64,000 nucleotides of DNA from Sorex araneus (lineage: Eukaryota; Chordata; Mammalia; Eulipotyphla; Soricidae), in contig NC_073305.1 of NCBI RefSeq assembly GCF_027595985.1, forward strand, positions 165,636,172 through 165,700,171, in the 5' to 3' direction. Positions 1-10,513 of the stretch are shown here, in pieces. Each line of letters begins with the position of its first letter. The first letter of the stretch is position 1. A model generated the notes under the pieces. That model saw nothing but the letters and a program-made list of their open reading frames with translations, was not told the origin of the DNA and did no database searches. Made by a program: the position numbers and the translations under genes.

Positions 1-397
1 TACAAGCCTCAATGTATCTCTTATTGTGTCCATACAAAAATAACTCGTATTAAGATGTTGATGAAGTTTTTGGACTGAGGAAAGGAGAAAAACACCTTAA
101 GAGATATTTTGCTTGCTGGCAGTCTGGAAGGGCTTTGGAATGCTCCTAGGTGGTGTTTCTTTTGAACTTGGTGGGCCCTCAAGAAGGGCTTTCTTATGTT
201 GATTTTACTACCAGACTGTGTGTGTAGCCCAGAGGGGAAGGTAGAGAGAGAGACAGGTAGTGGGGAGAGAGGAGTGGTGAAGAGGAGAATCCAGAGAGCT
301 GGGATGGAGGAATGAGGGGATAGGAGAGACAGAAGGAGACGGGAATGGGGGGCAGTGTGAGACGAGAACGGGGAACTCAGAGAGATTGGAATGGATG

Positions 398-450
398 GCA
401 TTCTGAAGTCTGAAGGCACCATAAAGCTGCTGATGCACTCACCCCACACC
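398..450 (-). mobile_element. Fragment of unidentified element X
   Basis: About 50 bp matches the right-hand part of the two longer element X copies near 46.85 and 49.65 kb (shared core: tctgaaggcaccat, then tgctgatgcactc and ccccaca). Homology stops at ccccaca, which may be a true element end. A GA-rich tract lies to the left (about 230-395). Confidence 0.5.
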
Positions 451-671
451 ATGTTCTGGAATTTGATGGCTATTGTGGGGTGAAGGAAGGGGTCTCACAG
501 GCTGACTTCCTACCTGCTTTGAACCCTGTGTGGGGTTATTCTGACTTGTTCTCAGATGGATTGCTTTTTTTTTGTTTGTTTTCAACAAAAAAATTATTAA
601 CCTCCCCAATTAAACAGTTCTACTTGTCAAGAGTCAATAATGGAATAAACTTTCTTAAAATAATGGTGCCT

Positions 672-842
672 TGGGGCTGGATAGAGAGTACAGCAGTTAA
701 GGTGCTTCCTTTAAGCACAGCCAACTCTGATTCAATTCCCAGACTCCCCTAGGATCTTCTGATACCTGCCAGGAGTGAGGCCTGAGCACAGAGCTAGGAG
801 TAAGTCATGCACATGGCCAGGTCTGGCCTAAAAGCAAACAGC
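672..842 (+). mobile_element. Diverged tRNA-derived SINE
   Basis: A head-like 'ggggctggatagagagtacagcagttaaggtgctt', read here in two parts (ggggctggatagagag; tacagcagttaaggtgc), is followed by a degenerate B box (gattcaattccc) and a body with 'ccaggagtgaggcctgagcaca'-type repeats. Strong divergence suggests an old insertion. Confidence 0.75.
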
Positions 843-1869
843 AATACCAGAACTCAGAGGTCCTATGTGGTGCTAAAAGACATGGTGGTGTTTTACCACA
901 CAGACTCAGTGCTTCCTTTCAGAGGTTTGATAAAAGAATCTCTATGAAATAGCTTTCCTGAAGCTTGCTAATCACTAAGAGGATCTATTTTCTGTTCTTG
1001 GTTCCATATTATTTCTTAGGGCTTCTTTCTTAAGGCTCTGGAATCCTTCTTCCACCCAGCTCCCCACCCTCTGCTTCTCCTGCCCATCCGAGAACAATCC
1101 TTAGAAGAGGCCCAAGGTTTAATGTGTGTTTAGCTGGTCGTTTTGATATGTTAAAACAAGGGTGACTACTTCAAGCTAGTAGGTGCTCCTTCCTTTTTTG
1201 CTCTGCAGTTCTTATCAGAGCATGGAACAGGTTTTTTGTTTGTTTGGTTTTGTTTTTAATTTCAGGTGTGTGATCTTTTTCTCCACAATCATTGATTGCA
1301 GTTTTGATAGGATTTGGAACACAGATCTTGAGAATGGTAGAGGTGGTTGGCAGGATGGAACATATAACCCTTGATACTTTATTTGGCAGGGAAGAAAGTT
1401 TCGACCAGTGGTATGGGGGCCACTCCTGCCGGTACTTGGGGGAACGCAAGCTCCTTAATCTCTGTTCTACCTTTCCAAGTCCTGCTCCCTTCCCTTTATA
1501 TTCTCTGCCACACATCTCCTCTTTCGCTCCCATTCTGAGAGAAGAGCTGCCAGGCTTTGTTTTATGCCATCAGACATAAGTATTAATGAACTATGTACCT
1601 GACTTATTTTTTAGAGTGTTTTCTTGCTCCAAATATCTGTTATCTGATTTGTCGTCTTTAGACTAGATGAAGTGATCACATGTGTACCTTAACTCAAGTT
1701 TAAGAATGGGGGAGGAAGTACCTTATCTCTTCTGTGTAGCTTTAAATGAATTTATGGAGCAATTCTGCATCAATGATACATTACGGTGGCAACTTTTAGT
1801 GGGATCCTGGCTGAGTTGCCTGGTTGGCTTAACCTGAAGGGTTATTATTCCAAGAGCAAAAGTATGGGG
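843..1869. other. Unassigned non-coding stretch
   Basis: No protein family, RNA gene or repeat was recognised. The overlapping open frames near 1171-1579 run on both strands and show no conserved motif. Confidence 0.4.
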
Positions 1870-1994
1870 TGGGGGTGGAGTGATAGTACAGCAGGAAGGG
1901 CGTTTGCCTTGCATGCGGCCTACCCAGGTTCGATTCTCAGCATCCCATACGGTCCCTTGAGCACCACCAGGAATAACCCAAAAAGAAAAAAAAA
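1870..1994 (+). mobile_element. Short SINE, internally deleted
   Basis: The head and B box (aggttcgattctc) are clear, followed by the cagcatcccata motif. The middle of the body is missing: 'accaccaggaataa' passes straight into 'cccaaaaag' and the A-rich tail. Confidence 0.88.
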
Positions 1995-1997
1995 GTA

Positions 1998-2189
1998 CGG
2001 GGCTGGAGCAATAATACAGTGGGTAGGGCATTTGCCATGCATGGCCAACCTGGATTTGATCCCCCTCCCCCCTGAGCACTGCCAGGAGTAATTCCTGAAT
2101 GCAGGGCCAAGAGTAACCTCTGGGTATCTCTGGGTGTGACCCCCCCAAAAAAATAAAAAACAAAAAAAAACCAAACAAACAAAAAACAA
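1998..2189 (+). mobile_element. tRNA-derived SINE
   Basis: Begins ggggctggagcaataatacag directly after the A tail of the preceding copy, so two SINEs lie head to tail. The B box is decayed (ggatttgatcccc). Ends in a long A-rich tail interrupted by C and T. Confidence 0.9.
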
Positions 2190-2456
2190 ACGTATGGGCC
2201 CTGGGTTTGTGAAGATGATGGTCCTAGAGTCAGGATTAAACTATAGTCAGATGTAATCAGGATCTGTAAGGAAGAGAAAATTCCTGACCATCTTCCCTAA
2301 TGATTCCCAAGCAAGGATGAGAAAGTGTTAGAAGCATAAAAATATGATCCACAAAGCTGAGGAATCATCTCAGGTATTGGTGACATGAAGTCCCTAAGAG
2401 AACATCTTTAGTGAGATGTGCTGAGGGAAAAGAGAATTAAGAAGGAAGAGTGATAG

Positions 2457-2632
2457 AGGGCTGGAGCAATAGCACAATGGGGTAGGGCATTTGCCTTGCA
2501 CGTGGCTGACCCGGGTTCAATTCCCAGAATCCCATATGGTCCCCTGAGCATCGCTAGGAGTAATTCCTGAGTGCAAAGCCAGGAGGTAACCCCTGTGTGT
2601 TGCCGGTGTGACCCAAAAAGAAAAAAAGAAGA
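2457..2632 (+). mobile_element. SINE with 11-bp target-site duplication
   Basis: Near-complete copy with intact B box (gggttcaattccc). The direct repeat aagagtgatag flanks it at 2446-2456 and 2633-2643, which defines both ends and supports target-primed integration. Confidence 0.93.
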
Positions 2633-3143
2633 AAGAGTGATAGCCTGATTGTTGGGGACATGAGTGTGTAAATTACATCGGTGACTTCTGTGACTGTGCT
2701 CACTTTCCTGTGAGCCTGCCTCGGGCAGTCATAGCTCTTGCCTCTAGGGATGCCAGGAAATCTTCCATCAGAGTCTGGAAATAAGACTAATCTTCGAGGT
2801 GCAATCATTTTGTTCCCCTGGCTTAACAGAGCACCGCTGTGAGTAGTGGGTTGGATTTTCAACAAAGGAAGTGCTGTCTTGCCTGTAGTGTGCCCCTCGA
2901 AGAGGGCAAAGTACTCTCCCCAGAAATCTGTTGGCAGGAATCAGACACTTTTACTGTTTGCAACTGAGTTTCAGAGTCACCATTAAAAGGAACTAATTCC
3001 TCAGAGCATGCATATTTAAATAGGTGTGATCACAAATAACTCTGTGAATCAACAAAGGATTGCTCTCTCTCCTAACACAAAACAGAAAAGCAAAGCACAA
3101 AACTTCTGATAAACATCTAGGTTTTAAAGTTGAAAATTTAGTG

Positions 3144-3328
3144 AGTCAGAGAGATAGTAAAGCAGTTAAGGCACTTGCCTTGCATGCGGCTGACCCAGTT
3201 TGGGTTTCTGGTACTGCATATGGTTACCTGAGTACCACTAGGACTGAACCCTGAGCATGGAGCCAGGAGCAAACCCTGAGCACCACTGGGTGTGGCCCCC
3301 AAACATAACAACAAATAACAGCAACAAA
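3144..3328 (+). mobile_element. Old tRNA-derived SINE
   Basis: The head (gagagatagtaaagcagttaa), ttgccttgcatgcggc and the ctgagcac/gagccaggagcaa body are recognisable. The B box is degraded. The tail is a CAA-rich tract. Confidence 0.8.
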
Positions 3329-3338
3329 ACCCCAAGCC

Positions 3339-3772
3339 CCTAAGTGTCTAAGAATAGAGAGCCGGATAAAGAAACTGAGGATATATACAAAAACGAAATA
3401 CTCCGCAGCCACAAGAAAAGACTAAGTCATACATTTTTCTGCTATGTTGCTAAACCTGTGACTATCATGCCGAGTAAAGTTAGCCAGAAGGAGAGGGGAA
3501 GATTCAAAATGATCTCTCATAAGTGGTATATAAAGAAATATAGTAGAGGAGTAACAAATGCTCAAACATAAGAACATGAAAACTGGTCTATAGAACTGAG
3601 CTTACCAGGATGGAAGGATGGGTGAGGGGACATGAAGGGGGTGGAGGCACTATCCTGGAGGAGTGGTTTGGAAAATTGTATGCATGGAGCCCTATTATTA
3701 ATAGTATGGTAATTTATGGTGCCCAAAATGACAAGTTAAAAACCCCAATAATAACAACAACAACAATTTGAA
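3339..3772 (+). mobile_element. L1 3' end, sense
   Basis: Contains decayed L1 ORF2 C-terminal coding sequence (region around 3400-3540, including a 'gtaaagttagccagaagga' motif typical of the L1 end), then a G-rich 3' UTR and an A-rich end with AAC repeats. Frames are broken. Confidence 0.7.
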
Positions 3773-4812
3773 ATGTTTAAAAAAAATTCTAAAATTTAAA
3801 GATCATATGATCCTAAGGAATGCTTCATTAGGGAGGGGAAACAAGTAAATAATTTTAATTTAATTTTTAATTATAGTTTTGAAAATAAGGTTACAATAAC
3901 GTTCAAGTTTCTGGTATTGGTGTATAAAGTTAATGCCCGCCCCACCACCAAAGTGCCTATGACCTTCCCTTCATGTTCTAGCTTCACCTCTGGCCTGAGA
4001 GTCCATCTCTCCTAAAGCTGCCTGAATTATTTGTTGATTAACAGTCATGGTTTTGGTGCATACTCTTACCAACTTTAGCACCGCCCATGTGTGTGAGAAC
4101 CTCCACATATATTCCTATGTTACTTTATGGCAACCTAATCCTTCTCTTCCCCCACCCCTGGCTTTGTATTCTCAAGACTTTCTTCTGGTATCTGGGGTTT
4201 ATGATCAATCAATATTGTCCATTTCCTCAATTTGTTTATCACAGATGAGTGAGATCATCCCGTCTTGGACCTTCTGTCTCTGATTTTCTGATTTATATCA
4301 CTCAGCAGATACCCTCCAATTCCATCCTAATTGCTCAAAATAAATGCATAACTTTATTTTTTCTGGTGACTGCATATTTGTCCATTGTGTGTGTGTGTAT
4401 ATATATACCTCACAACGTATTTTATCCAGTCGTCTATTGTTGGACATTTGGGTTGTTTCCATATCCTGTCTAGTGTACTAAAAACTGCAATAAACTTAGC
4501 TGTGCATCTATTTTTTCAAATGAATGTTTTTGTGTTTTGTGGGTAGATGCAGCAAGTGGGACAGCTGGGTCCAATGGAGCAACATTCTAACTTTCCTGAG
4601 ACATTTCCATGTTGTTTTGCACAGAGGCTGGACCAGGTGACTTTCCCAACGGCAGTGAATGAAGGGTTCTTTTTCACCACATCCTCCCCAACATGTGTTG
4701 TTTTCTGTTTTTTGACACATGCCATTCTCACTGGTATCAGGTGACACATCACTGTCATCTGTAATTATGGTTCCCAGATATTAAGTGACAAAGGGCACTT
4801 TTTCATATTCTT

Positions 4813-4989
4813 TTTTGTTGGTTTTTTTTTTTTTTTGCTTTATGGGTCACACCTGGCAATGCATAAGGGTTACTCCTGGCTCTGCACTCAGGAATCACCC
4901 CTGGCGGTGCTCAGAGGACCATATCGGATGCTGAGTAACCAACCCGGGTTGACCGCGTGCAAGGCAAACACCCTACCCACTCCAGCCCC
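4813..4989 (-). mobile_element. SINE inserted in L1, 18-bp target-site duplication
   Basis: Reverse-strand SINE whose A tail reads as a T run near 4821-4837. Exact direct repeats gcactttttcatattctt lie at 4795-4812 and 4990-5007. The insertion splits the antisense L1, so it is younger than that L1. Confidence 0.95.
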
Positions 4990-5055
4990 GCACTTTTTCA
5001 TATTCTTAATGGCCATCCATATCTTCGTGGAATCGCCTTTTTATTTCTTCTGCAG

Positions 5056-5245
5056 GTTTTTTTTTGTATGTGTGTGTGTGAGGCTTGGGGGCACATACCC
5101 AGCTGTGCTCAGGACTTACTCTTGACTCTGTGCTCAAGTATCACTCTTGTTGGGCTAGGACTATATTGGGTGCCGGGGCTAGAACTCAGGTCAGCAAGGT
5201 CCAAGGCAAGCACTCTACCTGCTGTACTATCACCCTCGCCCCTTT
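5056..5245 (-). mobile_element. Old SINE inserted in L1
   Basis: Diverged reverse-strand copy: gtgctcagg, ctctgtgctcaagtatcactc, then aaggcaagcactctacctgctgtactatc. L1 sequence lies on both sides. Confidence 0.85.
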
Positions 5246-5529
5246 CCTCCTAAATTGTTGATGGAGTTATTGGTGGTGTTTTTGGTTACTGAGCTTTCTG
5301 AGTGCTTTATGAATTTTACATGTCAGTTCTTTATCTGGAGTATGTGTCAAGGTCTTCTTCCGGACAGCTGGATGTCATTTTCTTTAAGCTTGAGTTTCTT
5401 TTACTATGCAGAAACTTTTCAATTTCACATAGTCCCAATTGACAAGCAAATCATCTTAAAAAGTGATAAAGCATTATTGGTTAAAAGCATAGGTGAAGAA
5501 TTTTTATTAGACTATTTTGAATAGATTTA

Positions 5530-5913
5530 CATATACTTAGTTAAAAATAAGTGTACTACTATAAAGTCATAAAAATATTGAGGTAGATATATAAAGTGTT
5601 ATAGAAATTAAGTGGATTCAAATGACTGGATTTTGATAATCAGACATTTAAGCTCAAAGAGTGAAGTTTAACTTACTTATAAGAGAAAAAATTAACATCA
5701 TGAAAGAGAAGAAACTGGGTCCAAGATAAAGTTGGAAAGAGAGAAAGTAGTGGCTGTTTTAAATCTTCCCTAAGAGTGAAGCTTTTATTCTCAAAAGATA
5801 GGGGTTAAACAAATCAAAAATTGTTGGAGCAATGACAAAAATTAAACTGATGGGTTTTCTAGAATATCTATTTCAAAATTAGGTGATACTATACTATATT
5901 TAAAAGCTGTTAG
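5530..5913. other. Unassigned AT-rich stretch
   Basis: AT-rich sequence with no recognised coding or repeat content. Confidence 0.4.
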
Positions 5914-6095
5914 AAAGGCCAGAGAGATAGTACAGGAGATGAGGCACTTCCTTGCACGTGAGCAACTCTGATTGGATCCTCAGCACTGCATAGGGTCTGA
6001 GCACAGCCAGCAGTGACCCCTGAGCCCAGAGAAGGAATAAACCCTGAGCCCAGCCAGGTGCGCTTCCCTCACTCCCCCTAAAAAGCCCCAAACAA
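5914..6095 (+). mobile_element. Old tRNA-derived SINE
   Basis: aaggccagagagatagtacag head, cttccttgcacgtgagcaac, degraded B box (tctgattggatcctc) and a cctgagc-rich body are visible. Confidence 0.8.
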
Positions 6096-6338
6096 GCTTG
6101 TTAAATTTTAGAAGGCAACCAACTCTATGTTATATAATGAACCTGGAAAATTGTATATGATTTTTTTCTTGATACATGTAACTGACACAAGGTTTGATTT
6201 CCGAAGTGAAAATATGGAATTACCTCATATAAATGTACATAATACTTCTACTGACCTGTTCTTTTTCTTGTATTGTTTCTATTTTCTGATATTCTAAAGT
6301 AGTTTTCAGAAGTTTGAAGTCATAAAAGATTTAAGTAA

Positions 6339-6440
6339 TATATATATATGTATATACCACACACACATGTATATATGTGTACATATATGTGCACACATAT
6401 ATCTATATCTATTTCTATATCTATATTTATACCTATGCGT
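6339..6440. repeat. TA/CA-rich microsatellite
   Basis: Alternating (TA)n, (AC)n and TATC-type units with interruptions, immediately left of a reverse-strand SINE. Confidence 0.85.
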
Positions 6441-6450
6441 ATTATATTTT

Positions 6451-6586
6451 TGGCCACTCCGGTGGTGCTGCTCAGGGTTTAGTCCTGGCTGGGCTCAGGG
6501 GACCATATGGCCTACGGGATATTGAACCTGGGTGGGCCAATGAGTACAAGGTGAGCACCCTCCCCCCTGTACTCTTCCACCCCCAA
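6451..6586 (-). mobile_element. Diverged SINE
   Basis: Reverse-strand match: ggtggtgctgctcaggg, ctcaggggaccatatgg, gaacctgggtgggcc. The head end is decayed. Confidence 0.8.
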
Positions 6587-6689
6587 ATAATGAACAGTTT
6601 TATTTATCCAACAACCTTGGGGAAATTAAACATCTATACTAGAATCATCTATAGTTAACTTACAAATTCATATGTTTTTTTTTGTTTTA

Positions 6690-6732
6690 TTTATTTTTTA
6701 TTTTATTTATTTATTTATTTATTTATTTTTGC
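6690..6732. repeat. (TTTA)n tract
   Basis: T-rich tetranucleotide run that continues into the reverse-strand SINE on its right; probably derived from that element's A tail. Confidence 0.75.
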
Positions 6733-6897
6733 TTATTTTGGGTCACACCTGGCGATGCACAGGGGTTACTCCTGGCTCTGCACTCAGAAATTACTCCTGG
6801 CAGTGCTCAGGGGACCATATGGGATGCTGGGAATAGAACCCAGGTCGGCCTCGTGCAAGGCCAACACCCTACCCGCTGTGCTATTGTTCCAGCCCCA
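6733..6897 (-). mobile_element. tRNA-derived SINE
   Basis: Well-preserved reverse-strand copy: gggtcacacctggcgatgc through ctgtgctattgttccagcccc. Confidence 0.93.
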
Positions 6898-6899
6898 TT

Positions 6900-7080
6900 T
6901 TTTTTTAATGTTTGGTGAGGAGCAGAGGGCATTCCTGGCAGTCCTTGAGAGCTAGTCCTGGCTCTATGCTCTGCAGGAACCCTAGTGGCTCGCAGGAGCT
7001 CACATGTGGATTAGAATGGTGTCTGCGGAATGCAAGGCAATTTTAAATGTCTTAAGCCCTGTACTAACTTTCTGGCTCCC
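6900..7080 (-). mobile_element. Possible very old SINE
   Basis: Pieces such as cattcctggcagtcc, ctagtcctggctctatgctc and gcggaatgcaaggcaa follow the reverse-strand SINE order but with many changes. Confidence 0.45.
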
Positions 7081-7091
7081 ATATCCAAGTT

Positions 7092-7282
7092 GTTGTTGTT
7101 TTTTTTTTTTTTTTTGGCTTTTTGGGTCACACCTGATGGTGCACAGGGATTCCCACTGGCTCTGCACTCAGGAATTACTCCTGGCAGTGCTCATAGGACC
7201 ATATGGGATGTTGAGAATCGAACCCGGGTTGACTGCATGCAAGGCAAACACCCTACCCGCTGTACTATTGCTCCAGCCCCCC
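7092..7282 (-). mobile_element. tRNA-derived SINE
   Basis: Starts with a T run (reverse-strand poly A), then gggtcacacctgatggtgc; ends ctattgctccagcccc. B box complement gaatcgaacccggg is intact. Confidence 0.93.
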
Positions 7283-7443
7283 CCACATCGTTTTTGATGA
7301 TTGAAAATATATCATATTATAAATTCAAAATATATAAATTTTGAATCATGTATTGAAGGAGATGAAAAAGTCTTCATTTACATGAAATATTATTTGCATG
7401 AAAAGTCCTTTCTTCATATTTGTGCAGAAAACCACACACGATT

Positions 7444-7499
7444 TTATCTGAGCACAGCCAGGTAGCACCCAAAACACTCCTCCCAAATAAACAAAATTA
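7444..7499 (+). mobile_element. SINE 3' tail fragment
   Basis: tctgagcacagccaggtagcaccc followed by an A-rich end matches only the last part of the SINE body. Confidence 0.5.
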
Positions 7500-8555
7500 A
7501 AACTAGGAATTACTACACAATGCTATGCTGTAGTCATTGCTTTGTTATTTATACTGATATTGGAGTGGTTATCTGGAAACATTTTGTCAAGTTAAAAAAT
7601 AAAATATTCTTATACCAGAGAATAGGCAACAGTGCTACAGTTAAATGCTGCACAAATAAACTAAAATTAACACTGAAATTATACAACAAATAGAATAAAA
7701 TCAATGTGCCAGGGAAATAACCTAGGAACATTTTGCACAGTGCCTCCTAGCACCAAGTTCTCCTTTTCTCTGGATTTTTTTTTTTTTTCACTAAAAGGAA
7801 CGAGGGATCTTGAAAAAAGCATCTCATTGTTTGCTTGGCCTCGAGGGATATGGGATAGCTGATTCATGTTGTGCCACTAAACAAGAAAGCTATCAAGGGC
7901 ATATAAAATTTTCTCAGAAAGACATAGGAACCTGATAAGAAGTAGCTGCTCGTCAAAGCTGTGACCTTAAACATAGTTAACTGAAAAGCAATTTATTAAC
8001 AATTCATGATTCCCTACTGGTTAGAAGAAAGAAAATGTAGATCAAATGTTTGGAAAGATGAAGGGACTAGACTATAACTATATAGTTATAACCTATATAA
8101 CTACTGGGCCTTGTTATTTATTTGGTGTTAATGGACCATTTTTGGTACCAACAAACAATACAGGAATGAACTAACTAATGTGAAACATGCCTGTCATAAG
8201 GCCTGACCTCACGCGAGGTAGATGTTGTTAGTAGACAGACTCCAAGGGGGGGAGCATCTGAAATTTGTAGTATCAATAGTTCAATATCCTGAGGAAGGGA
8301 ACAAATGCATCTCCAGCAAGTGCCTATCTGCTAATGGAAATAGCAAACACAGCCACCAGGAACAAAAGCGTGTCATTCAAGTCAAGACACAGGAAAAGCA
8401 TAGTTCAAGAGGTGATAACAGGGCTGTCGTCAAGCCCTGTTCAGATGGCACAGAAGGGAATAAGACCATAAATCTTCGGGCAAAAATAAATGCGACAGCA
8501 AGGGCTGAGGTGGCTTACTGAGAAACTAGAAGGCTTCCCTGCAGAAACAAGGGAG
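7500..8555. other. Unassigned non-coding stretch
   Basis: No family recognised. A 99-codon open frame at 8222-8521 (+) has no motif or compositional sign of being a gene. Confidence 0.35.
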
Positions 8556-8559
8556 ATTA

Positions 8560-8620
8560 AACTGACCCGGGTGAGAGGAGCACATCTTTGCATATGTGAG
8601 GTCCTGAGTTTGATCCCTGA
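8560..8620 (+). mobile_element. Possible minor-family tRNA SINE fragment
   Basis: tttgcatatgtgaggtcctg followed by agtttgatccc resembles the distal half of a tRNA with a B box. It also resembles the reverse strand of 42315-42390 and differs from the main SINE. Confidence 0.35.
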
Positions 8621-8913
8621 GTTTGTTACTCACCAGTTACCTCTGGATGTGGACCCTCTCTATTTTTTAAGAACCCAGACTCTGACGAAATGAGTGGCAG
8701 AGAAACTTAGTGTAATTGGTACCTTCTACGCCCCCTTTCATGTTAATTCTTTGTAGTCTTTGTGTCCATTCTTTCCTAAATGCATATTTTTGGCTAGCTA
8801 GAGGAAAATATTATATTGAAAAAAAAATACCTGTATTCCCAACCCTCATTTTATTTTTTTTTTCCTTTTTACATTTCAGCTGGGTATATTTATGTATTTT
8901 CTCAAACACTTTT

Positions 8914-9083
8914 TTTTTTTTTTTTTGCTTTTCTTGGGTCACACACAGGGGTCACTCCTGGCTCATGCACTCCAGGAATCACCCCTGGCGGTGCTCAGGG
9001 GACCATATGGGATGCTGGGATTTGAACCCGGGTCGGCCGCGTGCAAGGCAAATGCCGTACCCGCTGTGCTATCGCTCCAGCCC
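8914..9083 (-). mobile_element. SINE with 13-bp target-site duplication
   Basis: Reverse-strand copy with an intact B box complement. Exact direct repeats ctcaaacactttt occur at 8901-8913 and 9084-9096. Little divergence, so relatively young. Confidence 0.95.
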
Positions 9084-9132
9084 CTCAAACACTTTTGACA
9101 AAAACTTAAAAAGTTACTCGTTAAGAAGTTAG

Positions 9133-9272
9133 GCAGGGGGATGAGGTGGCAGGGAGTTAACCCAGAAACACTGAGATTGACCCTGGTGATGTGACGTTGG
9201 TACTGGGACATAATCCTAAAACTCAACTCTGAATAACTTTGTAAATCACAGTGTCTTAATAATGAAAATAAT
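9133..9272 (+). mobile_element. L1 3' UTR fragment
   Basis: G-rich start, then a closing segment (gaataactttgtaaatcacag, tcttaataa) that parallels the L1 end at 61540-61602. Confidence 0.65.
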
Positions 9273-9701
9273 TTTTTTTAAATGGTGAATGAAGAGGGTC
9301 TGGGATGCCGGCGTTTCCTTGCCTATTTTAAAGGGCAGTTTTGATAACCTACAGTATGGAATATTAACTATATGGAAATTAAAGTTGTCATCATATCTTT
9401 AACATGACAAATGTTTTTTAAATGCCTTAGCCATTGGGGCCTATTTAGAAAGGAGAATAGCTCCCCTAAACACTTGCCTCTTGCTTACAGCTCCCCTAAT
9501 GCCACTGTCACCTCTGGGTACAATGCTGCTGCTGTTTTCCTTATTGCTCTATTAGAGTTGTAGAAATCGAGAACTTTTGAGCTTGTGGTGTGATGGATTA
9601 AGTTATAAATTGAACAGAAATCAGGTTTAATACCTCACCATTCTTAAAATACTGGTGCTTGAGATCTTCTAGGATATTTTTTTAAAACAAATTTTAATTC
9701 T

Positions 9702-9866
9702 AGGTGGCCGGGGAGGTCACGCAAAGAGCTGAAGTGCCTGTTTCACTTGTAGAAGATCCAGGGTTGATCATGAGCACCTATGGCCCCCCGACCACTATGG
9801 AAGTGATCATGAGCACTGGGTCAGGAGTAACCTCTGATCATTATTGGGCAGGACTCCAAAAAATTT
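9702..9866 (+). mobile_element. Very diverged SINE
   Basis: ggccggggaggtcacgcaaagagc, gatccagggttgatc, then tgatcatgagcac and caggagtaacctctga follow the SINE order with heavy change. Confidence 0.6.
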
Positions 9867-10024
9867 TTTAAAAATATTGTGGATAATAATTTAGTTGTCT
9901 TAAAGAATTGAAGAATTATTCACAAATAGTTTCATAACACCTCTGGGTTGATCATGGAAAATTTTTAATTGTAAGGAATTAAATGGAATGTTACCTATGT
10001 TTTTTAATGATATTAATGTACAAA

Positions 10025-10166
10025 TCTTTACTGAGCGAGGCTTGGGTCACACCTGGGGGTGCTTCTCCTAGCTTTGCACTTAGTGATTACTCCTGACAGT
10101 GCGTGGGATTAAGCCCAGGTTGACCACATGCAAATCAAACGCTGTACCAATGTACTACCTCTCCAT
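10025..10166 (-). mobile_element. Diverged SINE
   Basis: Reverse-strand copy: gggtcacacctgggggtgc, gattactcctgacagtgc, aagcccaggttgacc. It directly adjoins the RTE fragment's target-site duplication. Confidence 0.8.
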
Positions 10167-10178
10167 CCATCTTAATGT

Positions 10179-10453
10179 TATCACTTGTCATCCCGTTAGT
10201 CTTCGATTTGCTCAAGTGGGCGCCAGTAACGTCTCCATTCATCCCTGTCGCATGCTATTGTAGCCCAATGGTATCTGCTCGCTCCAGGAACAGGAAGAGC
10301 CTCAAACTGTTCATTCAGGGTTTTGACGAAGAAGTCGAAGAAGTCTGACCATCTCGTAGGTGGGCGGCCACTCAGTCTTTTGAAGTCCTGTGGAATCCAG
10401 TCGGTAACAGCTCTAGTCCAGCAGTTGTCTCTGAATCGTATTACATGTCCAGC
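10179..10453 (-). mobile_element. RTE-like LINE, 5'-truncated 3' end with target-site duplication
   Basis: The reverse strand encodes the C-terminus of an RTE-like non-LTR retrotransposon protein and ends soon after its TAA stop. The 12-bp direct repeat ccatcttaatgt lies at 10167-10178 and 10454-10465. The right-hand repeat overlaps the first conserved codons, so micro-homology at the 5' junction is likely. Assignment to RTE rests on protein-family recall. Confidence 0.8.
10196..10453 (-). pseudogene. RTE-like retrotransposon protein, C-terminal remnant
   Basis: About 85 codons remain open to a TAA stop at 10196-10198; the frame runs on upstream to an ATG at 10513, but that part is flanking DNA. 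Visible motifs in order are RWAGHV (its first two residues overlap the target repeat), then [11 protein letters not shown], then [17 protein letters not shown] at the end. These belong to the region downstream of the reverse transcriptase domain in RTE-type elements; the endonuclease and reverse transcriptase domains are absent, so it cannot act alone. A 9-bp duplication gives a repeated DFF. The last 13 or so codons and the following cgggatgaca are also the 3' end of the RTE-tailed SINEs elsewhere in the window. An alternative is another LINE clade with a similar C-terminus. Confidence 0.75.
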
Positions 10454-10513
10454 CCATCTTAATGTACGAATCTTTAAAGTCAAAAAGATATTTGAATAGT
10501 GAAAGGATCTCAA

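Larger units (their letters stand above)
3845..5470 (-). mobile_element. L1 3' half, antisense, with two nested SINEs
   Basis: The reverse strand reads as L1 ORF2 C-terminal coding DNA. Near 4516-4758 it encodes a stretch resembling the conserved HLTPVRMA...GCGE...LVQPLW segment, split between two frames. The region nearest 3845 is A-rich 3' UTR on the reverse strand. SINEs at 4813-4989 and 5056-5245 interrupt it, and L1 sequence resumes at 5246. Frameshifts and stops make it non-functional. Confidence 0.8.

Noticed and set aside
8222-8521. 99-codon frame with mixed composition
   Set aside because: No family recognised and no repeat or gene context; length is compatible with chance in 64 kb of six-frame sequence.
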